DNA of 64,000 bases, from assembly GCA_029945725.1 (NCBI GenBank), contig JAQSDB010000004.1:62001-126000 (forward strand). The letters are read 5' to 3'. The stretch is from a bacterium. Its GTDB lineage: Bacteria > Pseudomonadota > Gammaproteobacteria > Pseudomonadales > Moraxellaceae. The translations under genes were made by a program, and so were the position numbers. Shown piece by piece: positions 55,625 to 64,000 of the stretch (position 1 is its first letter; each line of letters starts with the position of its first letter). Below the pieces are notes generated by a model, which made no database searches, had not been told where the DNA came from, and worked only from the letters and a program-made list of their open reading frames with translations.

Positions 55625-56857
55625 TCACGCCAGCCACCAGTACAGCCACAACACCGCCATGGGCAGCAGCAGTCCGGGCATGACCCGCAGGCAGTAGACA
55701 CGGCCGCCGCTGAAGGCCATGACCAGCTTGGATACCGTGTTGGTACTCAGGGCCACCAGTATCGGCAACTGCGACGCCTCGGCCGACATTTTTCCGGACG
55801 GCACCAGCACGGCCGCCGAAGCGGCTGCCGCCTGGGCATCGGCAAACCCGCTGATGCCGGTGGAGAACAGCACGCCGTTATTGCCCAGAAAATGGAAGGA
55901 CATGGCGGCCATCACCTGCACCAGCGCAATCACCGCAGTCACCCCCAGCGTCAGGCGCAGGTCAAAGACACGGCCATTGCCGATCTGCTCCGCCGCGGCC
56001 TGTACCGTAAAAAATCCCGTGGCCGCGTAGGCAAAGGCACTGACACCGGCCAGCGCCAGTGGCAGCAGCATTAACGAGAGAATGTTGGTATCAATCGCGG
56101 CCAGCACAATCGCCATCAGCACCATGGTGGCAACAGTCGACATGACGGCAGCAGAAACGTAGGAAGCCGTGCGCTCCGGGTCCTGGCGCGCGCGTCCCCC
56201 CATGCTGCCAACGGTGGCCGTGCTGGACGCAAAACCGGCGATGAATCCCGCCAGGGGCAGGCCGAAGCGCGGCCCGGCAATGCGGATGGCCAGATGCCCC
56301 ACGGCACTGATACTCATGATCAGCACACAGAGCATCCACACCGTGCGCAGATTGATGGCGCCGAAGGGACCGATGAAGGCGTCCGGTACCAGCGGCAGAA
56401 TGACCAGGGCGGCGCTGGCCAGAATCAGGCCATCGCGGATTTCCGTTTCCGAGAGCTGCGAGCGCACGAAGTAATGCAGGTTTTCACGGTAGGCCAGCAG
56501 CAAGGCCAGTATCACCGACAGTGCCACCGCCACCCCGGGATTGCTGACGGCCTGGGCCCCCAGCAACAGCACCAGCAGCAGCGCCACCTCCGTGGTGAGG
56601 CCGGGGTCTTCGCGGATACTGCGGTAATAGGCCACCGCCAGCAGCCCGGACAAGCCAAGCACCAGCACCGCCAGCAGGATCGGCCCGCCCAGGCTGAGGC
56701 CGGCCCAGCCGAGGAGAGAGGTAATGGCAAAGGTGCGCAGGCCGGCCGGTGCCTGGTCTTTTTCACGCAGGTTCTTGCGCTCGCGCTCCAGCCCGACCAG
56801 CAGGCCGATACCCAGCGCAGACGCCAGGGACAAGGTGAGGGCAGGAATCATGGTCAT
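55625..56857 (-). CDS. MgtC/SapB-like DUF4010 membrane protein (410 aa)
   Basis: The N-terminal MgtC-like region GIGLLVGLERERKN precedes about ten or more predicted membrane helices, with conserved GLTTEVALLLVLLLGAQAVS and a GFADAQAAAASAAVL stretch. Family members are uncharacterised, possibly transporters. ATG 56857 has GGAA ten bases upstream; GTG 56872 would add five residues. Confidence 0.8.
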   Translation of the reverse strand: MTMIPALTLSLASALGIGLLVGLERERKNLREKDQAPAGLRTFAITSLLGWAGLSLGGPILLAVLVLGLSGLLAVAYYRSIREDPGLTTEVALLLVLLLGAQAVSNPGVAVALSVILALLLAYRENLHYFVRSQLSETEIRDGLILASAALVILPLVPDAFIGPFGAINLRTVWMLCVLIMSISAVGHLAIRIAGPRFGLPLAGFIAGFASSTATVGSMGGRARQDPERTASYVSAAVMSTVATMVLMAIVLAAIDTNILSLMLLPLALAGVSAFAYAATGFFTVQAAAEQIGNGRVFDLRLTLGVTAVIALVQVMAAMSFHFLGNNGVLFSTGISGFADAQAAAASAAVLVPSGKMSAEASQLPILVALSTNTVSKLVMAFSGGRVYCLRVMPGLLLPMAVLWLYWWLA

Positions 56858-56913
56858 GGGCAGGAATTCCACGGGGGCGAATCAGAAAGAGGGGCAAGTA
56901 CCCCTTGCGGACA

Positions 56914-57453
56914 TTATGCCCCGGGCTGCAACGTCTCGTCCTCCGGCCATTGGCCATAGATTTCCGCCGGATTGAGGCAACCAAAGAGCCGCGTCGAGTC
57001 ACCGGGCACCAGCAGCACGGGACAGTGCGCCTGAAGGCTGACACGGTGCGCCACGCTGCCCAGCAGAAAGTGCCTGAAACCCGGACGGCCATGGCTGCCA
57101 AGGACGACCAGATCACTGCCTGCCGCCTCGGCCTCGTCCAGAATGGCCCGGGCCACACTGCGCTCGCGGCTTTCAGTAAGATCAATCAGCCGCATTTCCG
57201 CCTTGATGCCCTGCGCCGACAAGTGTTCCGCCACCTGATCCAGAAGGGCATGGCATTTTTCGATGGCCGCCACGGCGGCCTGGTCGGCGTCATAGTGCAG
57301 GCCATGGCCCGCTGCCGTGAAGGGCAGCCGCGGCGTATCGGCAACGGCGACCACCCGCAGTTCTGCGCCGCGGGCAGCCAACCGCGCCGCCGCCTGCAGC
57401 GCCAGCTCCGCGCACGGACTGCCGTCAAAGGCCAGAAGCACCTTGCTGTACAT
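56914..57453 (-). CDS. Universal stress protein A (179 aa)
   Basis: USP fold with the ATP-binding GSHGRPGFRHFLLGSVAHRV (about 118-137, G-x2-G-x9-G-S pattern) and FDGSP near residue 10. A C-terminal extension of about 30 residues is added. An FNR-like box lies 66 bases upstream in the shared region with the FNR gene, suggesting induction when oxygen is low. Confidence 0.9.
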   Translation of the reverse strand: MYSKVLLAFDGSPCAELALQAAARLAARGAELRVVAVADTPRLPFTAAGHGLHYDADQAAVAAIEKCHALLDQVAEHLSAQGIKAEMRLIDLTESRERSVARAILDEAEAAGSDLVVLGSHGRPGFRHFLLGSVAHRVSLQAHCPVLLVPGDSTRLFGCLNPAEIYGQWPEDETLQPGA

Positions 57454-57518
57454 GTCACCCCGCCAGAAATTGCGTTATCTCAGGGTACGCAGGCTAGGTA
57501 ATCCGCAGGGGAGATGTA

Positions 57519-57532
57519 TTGACCTGCATCAA
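57519..57532. promoter_or_regulatory. FNR/Anr box 1
   Basis: TTGACCTGCATCAA lies between the divergent stress protein gene (start 57453) and the fnr-like gene (start 57573 or 57582). It is one mismatch from the TTGATNNNNATCAA consensus. It could serve both genes. Confidence 0.8.
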
Positions 57533-57581
57533 AGCGGCTTGCATGATGAAGAATCGACATTATCGCTGCAGGATGCAGGTC

Positions 57582-58349
57582 ATGGACATTCCCCGCCGTC
57601 ATATCGCCTTGCGTGCCATACACCAGACCCATTGCGACGATTGCGCCCTCAATCCGGTCTGCCTGCCGCCGGCGCTTGAAGCCAGTGAAGTGCATCTGCT
57701 CGACGAAATAGTGGCGCGCAACCGTCCGCTGCCGCGCGGCGCCGTGCTGTTTCACGAAGGCCTGCCTTTCAATGCCCTTTTTACGGTGCGCTCGGGCGCC
57801 ATCAAGACCTACAACAGCACGCCCGCAGGAGAGGAGCAGGTAACCGGATTTTACCTGCCGGGTGAAATCTTCGGACTCGACAGCATCGGCAGCCCGAACG
57901 GCAAATACGGCAGCACGGCCATTGCGCTGGAAACCACAACGGTTTGCGTCCTGCCGTTTGACGCCCTTGAAACCCTCGGCAGGAAGCTGCCAAGCCTGCA
58001 GCGCCACCTGAACCAGCTGATGAGTTCGGAAATCCGTGCCGACCAGCACATCATGCAACTGGTCGGGCGCCGCACCGCTGACCAGCGCATCGCCAGCTTC
58101 CTGCTGACCCTGTCGGCACGCTACAAGCGCCGTCACCTGTCGGAAAATGATCTGCACCTGCCCATGTCACGCTCGGACATCGCCAACCACCTTGGACTGG
58201 CACTGGAAACCGTCAGCCGTATTTTCACGCGCTTCCAGCAGGTTGGCGTACTGCAGGTCAGCGGCCGTGACGTGGTCATTGCCAACCGCCAGAGCCTCAT
58301 CGAACTGGCTGACGGCAAAACAGAGTCCGTCACCTGCAACTCAAAGTGA
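57582..58349 (+). CDS. fnr: FNR/Anr oxygen-sensing regulator (255 aa)
   Basis: The [4Fe-4S] ligands are all present: Cys18, Cys21, Cys27 and Cys122 (ETTTVCVLPF). A cyclic-nucleotide-like beta roll (about 35-130), dimer helix and an HTH with Glu209, Ser212 and Arg213 follow, the residues that read TTGA half-sites in E. coli FNR. It switches on genes when oxygen is low. Start ATG 57582 or ATG 57573. An FNR box upstream suggests autoregulation. Confidence 0.93.
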   Translation: MDIPRRHIALRAIHQTHCDDCALNPVCLPPALEASEVHLLDEIVARNRPLPRGAVLFHEGLPFNALFTVRSGAIKTYNSTPAGEEQVTGFYLPGEIFGLDSIGSPNGKYGSTAIALETTTVCVLPFDALETLGRKLPSLQRHLNQLMSSEIRADQHIMQLVGRRTADQRIASFLLTLSARYKRRHLSENDLHLPMSRSDIANHLGLALETVSRIFTRFQQVGVLQVSGRDVVIANRQSLIELADGKTESVTCNSK

Positions 58350-59543
58350 CAGCTGGGGCGCCGTGCTGCTGAGTCCCAGAAGCAGGTTCCGGTACTGCAG
58401 GCTCATCTCGCCTTCCTCGTCCGTTGGCACAACAACAATGCGGCAGCTTGAGGCCGTGGTACTGATCACCGCCTGACCGCTCTGGTTCGCAACACTGTCG
58501 ATATCCACGCCCATCCAGCGCAGACGCTGACATATTTTTTCGCGGATCAGGGGCTGGTGTTCCCCCACCCCTCCCGTGAAAACCAGCGTCTCCATCCCCT
58601 CCATGGCACAGGCAAGCGAAGCGGCCGCGCGCGCCGTGCGGTAACAGAAATAATCCACGGCAAAGCGTGCCGCCTCGGCCTTGCTGGCGAGCAGTTCACG
58701 CATGTCGGCACTGAGACCCGACAAGCCGAGCAGGCCGGACTGGTGATACAGCAGATCGGTCAGGCGTGACTTGCCCCAGCCCTTTTCCATCAGGTACAGC
58801 AGCACACCGGCATCCAGCTCGCCGCAGCGCGATCCCATGGGCAGACCGTCCAGCGTACTGAAGCCCATGCTGCAGGCCACACTGTCGCCATGATGCACCG
58901 CCGTGAGACTGGCTGCCTGTCCGAGATGTGCCACCAGCACACGGCCATCGGCAAGCTCGGCATGCTGTGCGCGCAGCACGCGCAATATGTGCTGACAGGA
59001 AATACCGTGAAAGCCGTAGGAAGCGATGCCCTGCCGGCGCAGGGCCGCCGGCAGGGCATAGGTCGTTGCCAGCGCCGGCTGCCGCTGGTGAAAGGCCGTA
59101 TCGAAGACGGCCAGCTGCGGCAACGTTGGCCAGAGCTTGCGCAAATACCGCACCACCTCCACGCCCGGGGGCTGATGCAGGGGGCGCATGAGTTCAAGCC
59201 TTTCCAGTTCATGCAGCAAACCGTCACTGATCCATTGCGGCCCATGGTAATGACGACCGCCATGCACAATGCGGTGCACCAGGGCGGTGACGCGCCGCCC
59301 CTTGCCTGCTGCATGACCAACGATGAAGGTCACCATGTCTTCGAGACTGTGCTCCAGCGTGAAGGCAGAAAGCGCTTCGGGAATCAGGCCACTGCCGCGA
59401 ACGGCCCTTGTTGCCAGCTCGATAGTCAGCCGGAACACCGGCATGGCGGGAGCACGCAACGAATACGCAGCCACCCGGAGCGTCGAAGACCCCACGTTGA
59501 ATGCCAGCAGAAGATCGTCCGTCACATGCGCCATACTTGTCAT
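58341..59543 (-). CDS. ackA: Acetate kinase (400 aa)
   Basis: The family regions are present: LLAFNVGSSTLRVAAYSL near the start, LVHRIVHGGRHYHGP near 87, VFDTAFHQRQP (about 143), GFHGISCQHI and VFTGGVGEHQPLIR. It converts acetyl phosphate and ADP to acetate and ATP, fermentative ATP supply. NVGSS replaces the common NAGSS. No phosphotransacetylase gene is visible nearby. It converges on the fnr-like gene with a 9-base overlap. Confidence 0.92.
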   Translation of the reverse strand: MTSMAHVTDDLLLAFNVGSSTLRVAAYSLRAPAMPVFRLTIELATRAVRGSGLIPEALSAFTLEHSLEDMVTFIVGHAAGKGRRVTALVHRIVHGGRHYHGPQWISDGLLHELERLELMRPLHQPPGVEVVRYLRKLWPTLPQLAVFDTAFHQRQPALATTYALPAALRRQGIASYGFHGISCQHILRVLRAQHAELADGRVLVAHLGQAASLTAVHHGDSVACSMGFSTLDGLPMGSRCGELDAGVLLYLMEKGWGKSRLTDLLYHQSGLLGLSGLSADMRELLASKAEAARFAVDYFCYRTARAAASLACAMEGMETLVFTGGVGEHQPLIREKICQRLRWMGVDIDSVANQSGQAVISTTASSCRIVVVPTDEEGEMSLQYRNLLLGLSSTAPQLSL

Positions 59544-59624
59544 TTTTCCTGACCTTCCAGCGTGCTCTCAATCACCACATGAAAAGGCTCTTCGGCAGTG
59601 TCGACGCGAACGCAGGCCGCCTCC

Positions 59625-59638
59625 TTGACCTGTATCAG
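59625..59638. promoter_or_regulatory. FNR/Anr box 2 (ackA)
   Basis: TTGACCTGTATCAG lies 82 bases upstream of ackA (minus strand) and differs from box 3 by one terminal base. Confidence 0.65.
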
Positions 59639-59710
59639 AAGCAGGACAATTCCTGCTGAAAATGATTAAAAAATCCCGGTGATTCCGGGCTGGATGCAAA
59701 AGCAACGTGC

Positions 59711-59724
59711 TTGACCTGTATCAA
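59711..59724. promoter_or_regulatory. FNR/Anr box 3 (second stress protein)
   Basis: TTGACCTGTATCAA lies 55 bases before the ATG of the second universal stress protein, a spacing fit for activation about -41 from transcription start. Confidence 0.8.
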
Positions 59725-59779
59725 GCGCCTTGCCACTGCTTGTGAAAGGATGGCCGTCCGTACACCACCGGAGTCCATC

Positions 59780-60304
59780 ATGTACAAAAACATCCTCATT
59801 GCCGTTGACGGTAGCCCGACGTCCAACCTTGCCCTGCTGGAAGCGGTAAAGCTGGCGCCTGCTGATGCCTCCGTACGCGTGATCACCGTGGTGGAAAATC
59901 CTGCCTGGAGCATCCCGCTGGAGGTGGGCGTGATGTATGACGTGGAGTTCATGCACACCTCGCTCGTCAAGGCCGCCAAGGAAATTCTCGAGCGCGCGAA
60001 AACCCTTCTGCAGCACAAGGGCATCAATGCCAAGACGCATCTCATTGACCTGACCGAAGCCGGCAGCAACAACATTCCGTCCGCCATCATGAAGGAGGCC
60101 GAAGAGTGGCCTGCCGATGTGGTGGTGATCGGCACGCACGGCCGTCGCGGCTTCAATCGCGTGCTGATGGGCAGCGTGGCGGAGCATGTGATCCGCGCCG
60201 CCACCAAACCCGTCCTGCTGGTACGTGCACCGGGCACCGCTGACGATGATGATGACGAAAAGACGGCGGCAGGGAGCCGCGAAGATCATGACACATCGAT
60301 TTGA
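59780..60304 (+). CDS. Universal stress protein (174 aa)
   Basis: The ATG at 59780 (MYKNILIAVDGSP) opens the USP domain; an upstream TTG lies in the FNR box. The nucleotide site GTHGRRGFNRVLMGSVAEHV is at about 119-138. A short acidic tail (TADDDDDEKT) follows. Its end overlaps the DUF3562 gene. Regulation by FNR is inferred from the box. Confidence 0.9.
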   Translation: MYKNILIAVDGSPTSNLALLEAVKLAPADASVRVITVVENPAWSIPLEVGVMYDVEFMHTSLVKAAKEILERAKTLLQHKGINAKTHLIDLTEAGSNNIPSAIMKEAEEWPADVVVIGTHGRRGFNRVLMGSVAEHVIRAATKPVLLVRAPGTADDDDDEKTAAGSREDHDTSI

Positions 60305-60659
60305 TGAAGAAATTGTGCAGGCCATCGCGCGCGATGCCGGAATATTGCCGGACATTGTGCGCGAGGTGCATGTACGTGAATGGCAGCGCCTTGAGCAGGA
60401 AGCACGCATCAAGGACTACCTTCCGCTACTGGTCATGAAACATGTGCGCGAACACTTCCTGTACAAGGGAACAACAGGAACGGCTGCAACACCCGGCATG
60501 ACAGACGCCCATGATGATGCGCATAAAAACTGGAACACCGAAAGGAAGGCCCCCAGTACCACTGCGGCAAAAACGCCCCTGTCGCCCAGGGAAAACAAAA
60601 CTTTCAATCCTGCACCATCAGGCCAGGCGGCACGACCTGCCTCCGCCGCCAGCCGCTAG
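60288..60659 (+). CDS. DUF3562-like protein (123 aa)
   Basis: Start ATG 60288 overlaps the stress protein gene. The N-terminal part (FDEEIVQAIARDAGILPDIVREVHVREWQRLEQEARIKDYLPLLVMKHVRE, about residues 5-55) fits DUF3562, a helical domain. The tail is disordered. Function unknown; co-transcription with the stress protein suggests a low-oxygen role. Confidence 0.65.
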   Translation: MTHRFDEEIVQAIARDAGILPDIVREVHVREWQRLEQEARIKDYLPLLVMKHVREHFLYKGTTGTAATPGMTDAHDDAHKNWNTERKAPSTTAAKTPLSPRENKTFNPAPSGQAARPASAASR

Positions 60660-60900
60660 AATATCCCCTGAAGCATCATTTAACTTTTCGCGTACTTGCA
60701 CTCGCTGTCACATGCATCAGCTCCCGATGAACAAATGCACTACCCCGTCAGGATGGAGCGAAGCGGCAATTTGGGGTAGCGTGAGAGCGAAAAGCGCCAC
60801 AGGAAAGCATCGTGGCAAAAACAGCGCGACAACAAGCCCTGATGCAGCAGCGATCCTTCCGGTGGTTGCGTCATTATTTTAAAAACGAGAGAAGATAATC

Positions 60901-62262
60901 ATGGAATTGCAGTTTTTCGGTGCCGCCGGCACGGTTACCGGCTCGCGTTACCTGGTTGAGCACAACAAGCAGCGCGTACTGGTCGACTGCGGCATGTTTC
61001 AGGGCGTGAAACGCCTGCGTGAACGCAACCATGCCGAGTTTCCCGTACCGCCTGCCTCGCTCACCGCCGTCGTACTGACGCATGCCCACGTGGATCACTC
61101 CGGCTGGTTGCCGGCACTGGTGCGTGCCGGTTTTAACGGCCCCGTGTACTGCACGCCAGGCACCAAGGCGCTTTGCGAAATCCTGCTGCCCGATGCGGCC
61201 CACCTGCAGGAAGAGGATGCGGAATATGCCAACCGCAAGGGTTTTTCCAAACACCAGCCGGCCGAGCCGCTCTACACCCTTGAGGACGCGCAGGCGGCCC
61301 TGCTCCTGATGCGTCCGGTAGACTGGCATCAGCGCATGACGATTGGCGACGACATCACGGTGTCCTTCCGCCACGCCGGCCACATCATTGGCGCCTCAGC
61401 GGTCTATCTGGACACGAAGGAAGGCTGTCTCGCTTTTTCAGGGGATGTCGGGCGCGTCAATGATCCCGTGCTGCGGCCGCCGGAAGCCCTGCAGGCCTGC
61501 GACTGGCTGGTGACGGAATCCACCTATGGCGACCGCCTGCACCCGGACATTGATTACATGACGCTGCTGGCCGACACCGTGTCGCAATGCGCCAATCGCG
61601 GCGGCATCACGGTGCTGCCGGCGTTTGCCGTGGGCCGCGCGCAAATGATGCTGCACCTGCTGCTGACCCTGCGCGAGGAAGGCCGGATTCCCGAGATGCC
61701 GATCTATCTGGACAGCCCCATGGCCAGCAAGGCCACGAAGACACTGCTGGATTTTCCGGACGAACATCACCTGACCCCGGCGCAGTGCCATGCGATAAAG
61801 GAAAAGGTGATGTATATCGATTCGGTCGAGGAGTCGAAGGCCCTCAGCCATCGCCGTGACCCGCACATCATTGTCTCGGCCAGCGGCATGGCCACGGGCG
61901 GACGTGTGGTACATCACCTGAAACGGCTGCTGCCGGATGCGCGTAACCAGGTGATTTTTGTCGGCTTCCAGTCACCGGGCACGCGCGGTGACACGCTGGT
62001 GAGGGGCAGCCGCTTCGTGAAAATCCACGGCGAATACATCCCGATACAGGCACCCGTGCTCAATATCGACGCCCTGTCTGCCCACGCCGATCAGGCGGAA
62101 TTACTGGCCTGGCTGGCCACCGCTCCCTCGGCACCGCGGCAGACCTTTGTCACCCATGGCGAGCCGGTCGCGGCCGATACCCTGCGCCTGCTGGCCAAGG
62201 ACAAGCTGGGCTGGAAGGTCATGGTCCCCGAGCTCATGGAGAAATTCTCGCTCACGCGCTGA
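60901..62262 (+). CDS. Beta-CASP metallo-hydrolase, RNA-processing type (453 aa)
   Basis: MBL motifs THAHVDHSG (about 60-68) and SGDVGR; beta-CASP features include SGMATGGRVVHHLKRLLPD and the C-terminal ALSAHADQAELLAWL with late His. Proteins of this group (CPSF-like, RNA specificity factor) process RNA. Start ATG 60901 follows GAGAGAAG. It lies next to the FNR-linked cluster but no FNR box is seen before it. Confidence 0.88.
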   Translation: MELQFFGAAGTVTGSRYLVEHNKQRVLVDCGMFQGVKRLRERNHAEFPVPPASLTAVVLTHAHVDHSGWLPALVRAGFNGPVYCTPGTKALCEILLPDAAHLQEEDAEYANRKGFSKHQPAEPLYTLEDAQAALLLMRPVDWHQRMTIGDDITVSFRHAGHIIGASAVYLDTKEGCLAFSGDVGRVNDPVLRPPEALQACDWLVTESTYGDRLHPDIDYMTLLADTVSQCANRGGITVLPAFAVGRAQMMLHLLLTLREEGRIPEMPIYLDSPMASKATKTLLDFPDEHHLTPAQCHAIKEKVMYIDSVEESKALSHRRDPHIIVSASGMATGGRVVHHLKRLLPDARNQVIFVGFQSPGTRGDTLVRGSRFVKIHGEYIPIQAPVLNIDALSAHADQAELLAWLATAPSAPRQTFVTHGEPVAADTLRLLAKDKLGWKVMVPELMEKFSLTR

Positions 62263-62266
62263 GCCT

Positions 62267-63859
62267 TCAGGGCGCTTCGTCGAGCGCCTTGACCACCTCC
62301 GGATCACGCTGATAGACATCCGGCTTGAATGACACATACCCGTCCTGACCGACATCCACTGTCCAGTAGGCAAGCAGGATGGGTATTTTTTTCTTCAGCG
62401 GCACTTCAATGGTCCGGCGCTCGTCGATGACCTTCTGCATTTCTTCCCGGCTCCACTGCACCGGATCATCCAGCAGCATCACGGCCAGTTCATGGACGTT
62501 CTGCACGCGGATGCAGCCGGAACTGGTGGCACGCTGACTGGCACTGAACAGTTCCTTGTGCGGCGTGTCGTGCATGTACACCGAATAGGGATTCACGAAA
62601 CGGATTGCCACCTCGCCCAGAGAACCATCGGGACCGGGCTCCTGGCGCAGGATGATGTTGCCGGGACGGCTCCAGTTCACCGAACCGGCGGAGATTTCCC
62701 TGCCGGCCGCCGTATAGACGTGCAGCTTGTTGCGGGTGAGGTAGCTGCGGTTGCGCCGTATGGCCGGCAGCGAGTCTTCCCGGAAGATGGTGGGCGGTAC
62801 CACCCAGCCCGGGCTCAGGGTGATGGACGTCAGCACCGCCTTGAACACCGGCGTGGAACGGTAGGCCTTGCCGATCTGCACACGCGATGCCCATTTCACG
62901 TCGTTACCGTGCATGTAGGCAACGCGGTAGCCGGCAAGATCGACAATGACGAAATCCTCATCGGTTTCCTGCCGGAACCAGCGCATGCGCTCGAGGTTGG
63001 CGCGGATCTGGGCAATGCGCTGCGCCACGGTAATGTTCAGCGCCTCACGCGTTGCCGGACCGATGGCGCCATCGGCATTGAGATAGGCCTCGCTCTGGAA
63101 ACGCTGCACCGCGGCCTTCAGTCCCTCGTCGTAGAAGGCCGGGTTGTCGGACTCGGCATAGGAAATGAGCCCGGCGATCTGCAGGCGCTGCCTCAGGACG
63201 GGCACACGCACATCCGTCATGCCTGGCTTGAGCGGGGCACCGGCCGGCAGCATCGGCCAGCCGCCGGCCAGTGCCGTGCCACGCATGCGCGCCAGCGCTG
63301 ACCGCACAATGTTGTATTGCGGCAGGGCCGGACGGGCCTTGTCGAAAACCGGGGCAATCGCGTTTTTTTCCACGGCCTCGCGCGCCAGCTGCAGGCCGAG
63401 CGCCGGATCAAACTGGCGTGAATCAAAGTTCCAGTGTGGATCCAGACTCTGCGGGTCCACCTTGCCGCGGTAGAGCTGCAGCAGGGCCTGCAGATAGGCA
63501 TGTGTCGCCAGCATGTCGCGCTCGGCCACCAGCCGGGAGTCTGCATCACCGGCCCGGCGGTACTGCTGCAGGCGGGAAAAGGCATAGTCCTCGGGATTGA
63601 GACCATCGGTATAGAGATCGGCGAGCTCATCCAGCAGGACCGGCAGGCGCTCCTCATCCCAGACCGGCTGCCAGTTGCGTGCAGCATAGAACTCGGCCAC
63701 GGCCTTCGGCAGCGAAGTGCCGGCCAGCGCCAGCGCCGGCGGGCGCTGCAACAACGGCTGCAGGCGCGCCGCAATGGCCTCATCCACCGGCCCGGCCAGC
63801 GCCAGCACGCTGTACAACGCCAGCACCATACCCGGAAACCACGTCTTTACTGCCTTCAT
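62267..63859 (-). CDS. L,D-transpeptidase, YcbB/LdtD-like (530 aa)
   Basis: A signal peptide (about 1-22), a helical/peptidoglycan-binding region (DGAIGPATREAL near 265) and a YkuD catalytic domain with HDTPHKELF and the catalytic Cys in SSGCIRVQN (about 445). It makes 3-3 crosslinks in peptidoglycan. Length suits the LdtD group. Stop lies just after the metallo-hydrolase stop, so the two genes converge. Confidence 0.9.
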   Translation of the reverse strand: MKAVKTWFPGMVLALYSVLALAGPVDEAIAARLQPLLQRPPALALAGTSLPKAVAEFYAARNWQPVWDEERLPVLLDELADLYTDGLNPEDYAFSRLQQYRRAGDADSRLVAERDMLATHAYLQALLQLYRGKVDPQSLDPHWNFDSRQFDPALGLQLAREAVEKNAIAPVFDKARPALPQYNIVRSALARMRGTALAGGWPMLPAGAPLKPGMTDVRVPVLRQRLQIAGLISYAESDNPAFYDEGLKAAVQRFQSEAYLNADGAIGPATREALNITVAQRIAQIRANLERMRWFRQETDEDFVIVDLAGYRVAYMHGNDVKWASRVQIGKAYRSTPVFKAVLTSITLSPGWVVPPTIFREDSLPAIRRNRSYLTRNKLHVYTAAGREISAGSVNWSRPGNIILRQEPGPDGSLGEVAIRFVNPYSVYMHDTPHKELFSASQRATSSGCIRVQNVHELAVMLLDDPVQWSREEMQKVIDERRTIEVPLKKKIPILLAYWTVDVGQDGYVSFKPDVYQRDPEVVKALDEAP

Positions 63860-64000
63860 CTACTGCCCCGCCTGCTTACAAGTGCTAACAATTACCCGTC
63901 CCCCTGGCGCGACCTTTCACACCATTAGTGACTGACAGGCAAGGCCGCCAATGCTACGGTGCCTTCCATATTCTTGATACCTGCAATGGATTGCCCGGCG
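63860..64000. other. Upstream region of the L,D-transpeptidase
   Basis: No gene is visible in the last 140 bases; it probably carries the promoter of the transpeptidase gene. Confidence 0.4.

Overview
The window is a high-GC gammaproteobacterial chromosome segment. The HsbA/HsbR-type anti-sigma pair, an Anr/FNR homologue, MlaA, HrpA, YaeQ and REP-type palindromes suggest a Pseudomonadales-like host; I cannot name a genus. It falls into two halves: a temperate podophage-type prophage (about 1-36,100, its left end outside the window) and host chromosome (36,123-64,000).

Prophage. The integrase (34887-35966, minus) abuts the 5' end of dusA, a known phage attachment gene. The immunity region is at 24.8-26.7 kb: a cro-like gene faces a LexA-type cI repressor, with repeated operator-like sites and an apparently leaderless cI. 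Downstream of cI lie an AT-rich membrane protein and a secreted phospholipase-D-type nuclease, probably expressed in the lysogen. From cro leftward come small early genes, a replication protein, NinB, a C5 methyltransferase with a second open frame nested in it, a VRR-NUC nuclease, terminases, portal, scaffold, capsid, cement and tail-tube proteins (Bbp16/Bbp19-type, so BPP-1-like), internal virion proteins, and a very large polyvalent protein. That last gene (1-4792, minus) runs off the left edge; it carries GNAT-like, ADP-ribosyltransferase-like, zeta-kinase-like and HExxH metallopeptidase segments. From 26.9 kb rightward is a recombination module (ERF, YqaJ exonuclease, SSB, HNH) and accessory genes. 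Within it, 32,857-34,150 holds three attC-like sites plus a degenerate fourth. They delimit at least three gene cassettes: an integron-type cassette cluster inside a prophage, with no integron integrase in the window.

Host half. dusA, transaldolase and a tautomerase are followed by an HsbA-HsbR-like regulatory pair and mlaA. Next is a complete hvfA-hvfB-hvfC-DoxX operon: a copper-related RiPP (bufferin type) whose precursor has five EGKCG motifs and one EAKCG. Then come a KAS III-like enzyme, hrpA, an AT-rich DUF4238 orphan, a GC-rich non-coding stretch with a REP pair, a DUF1513 protein, a class V aminotransferase, yaeQ, a pirin and an MgtC/DUF4010 membrane protein.

The right end is a low-oxygen cluster: two universal stress proteins, an FNR/Anr regulator with all four cluster cysteines, acetate kinase, a DUF3562 protein and a beta-CASP metallo-hydrolase. 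Three near-identical FNR boxes (TTGACCTGYATCAR) lie in front of these genes. An L,D-transpeptidase closes the window.
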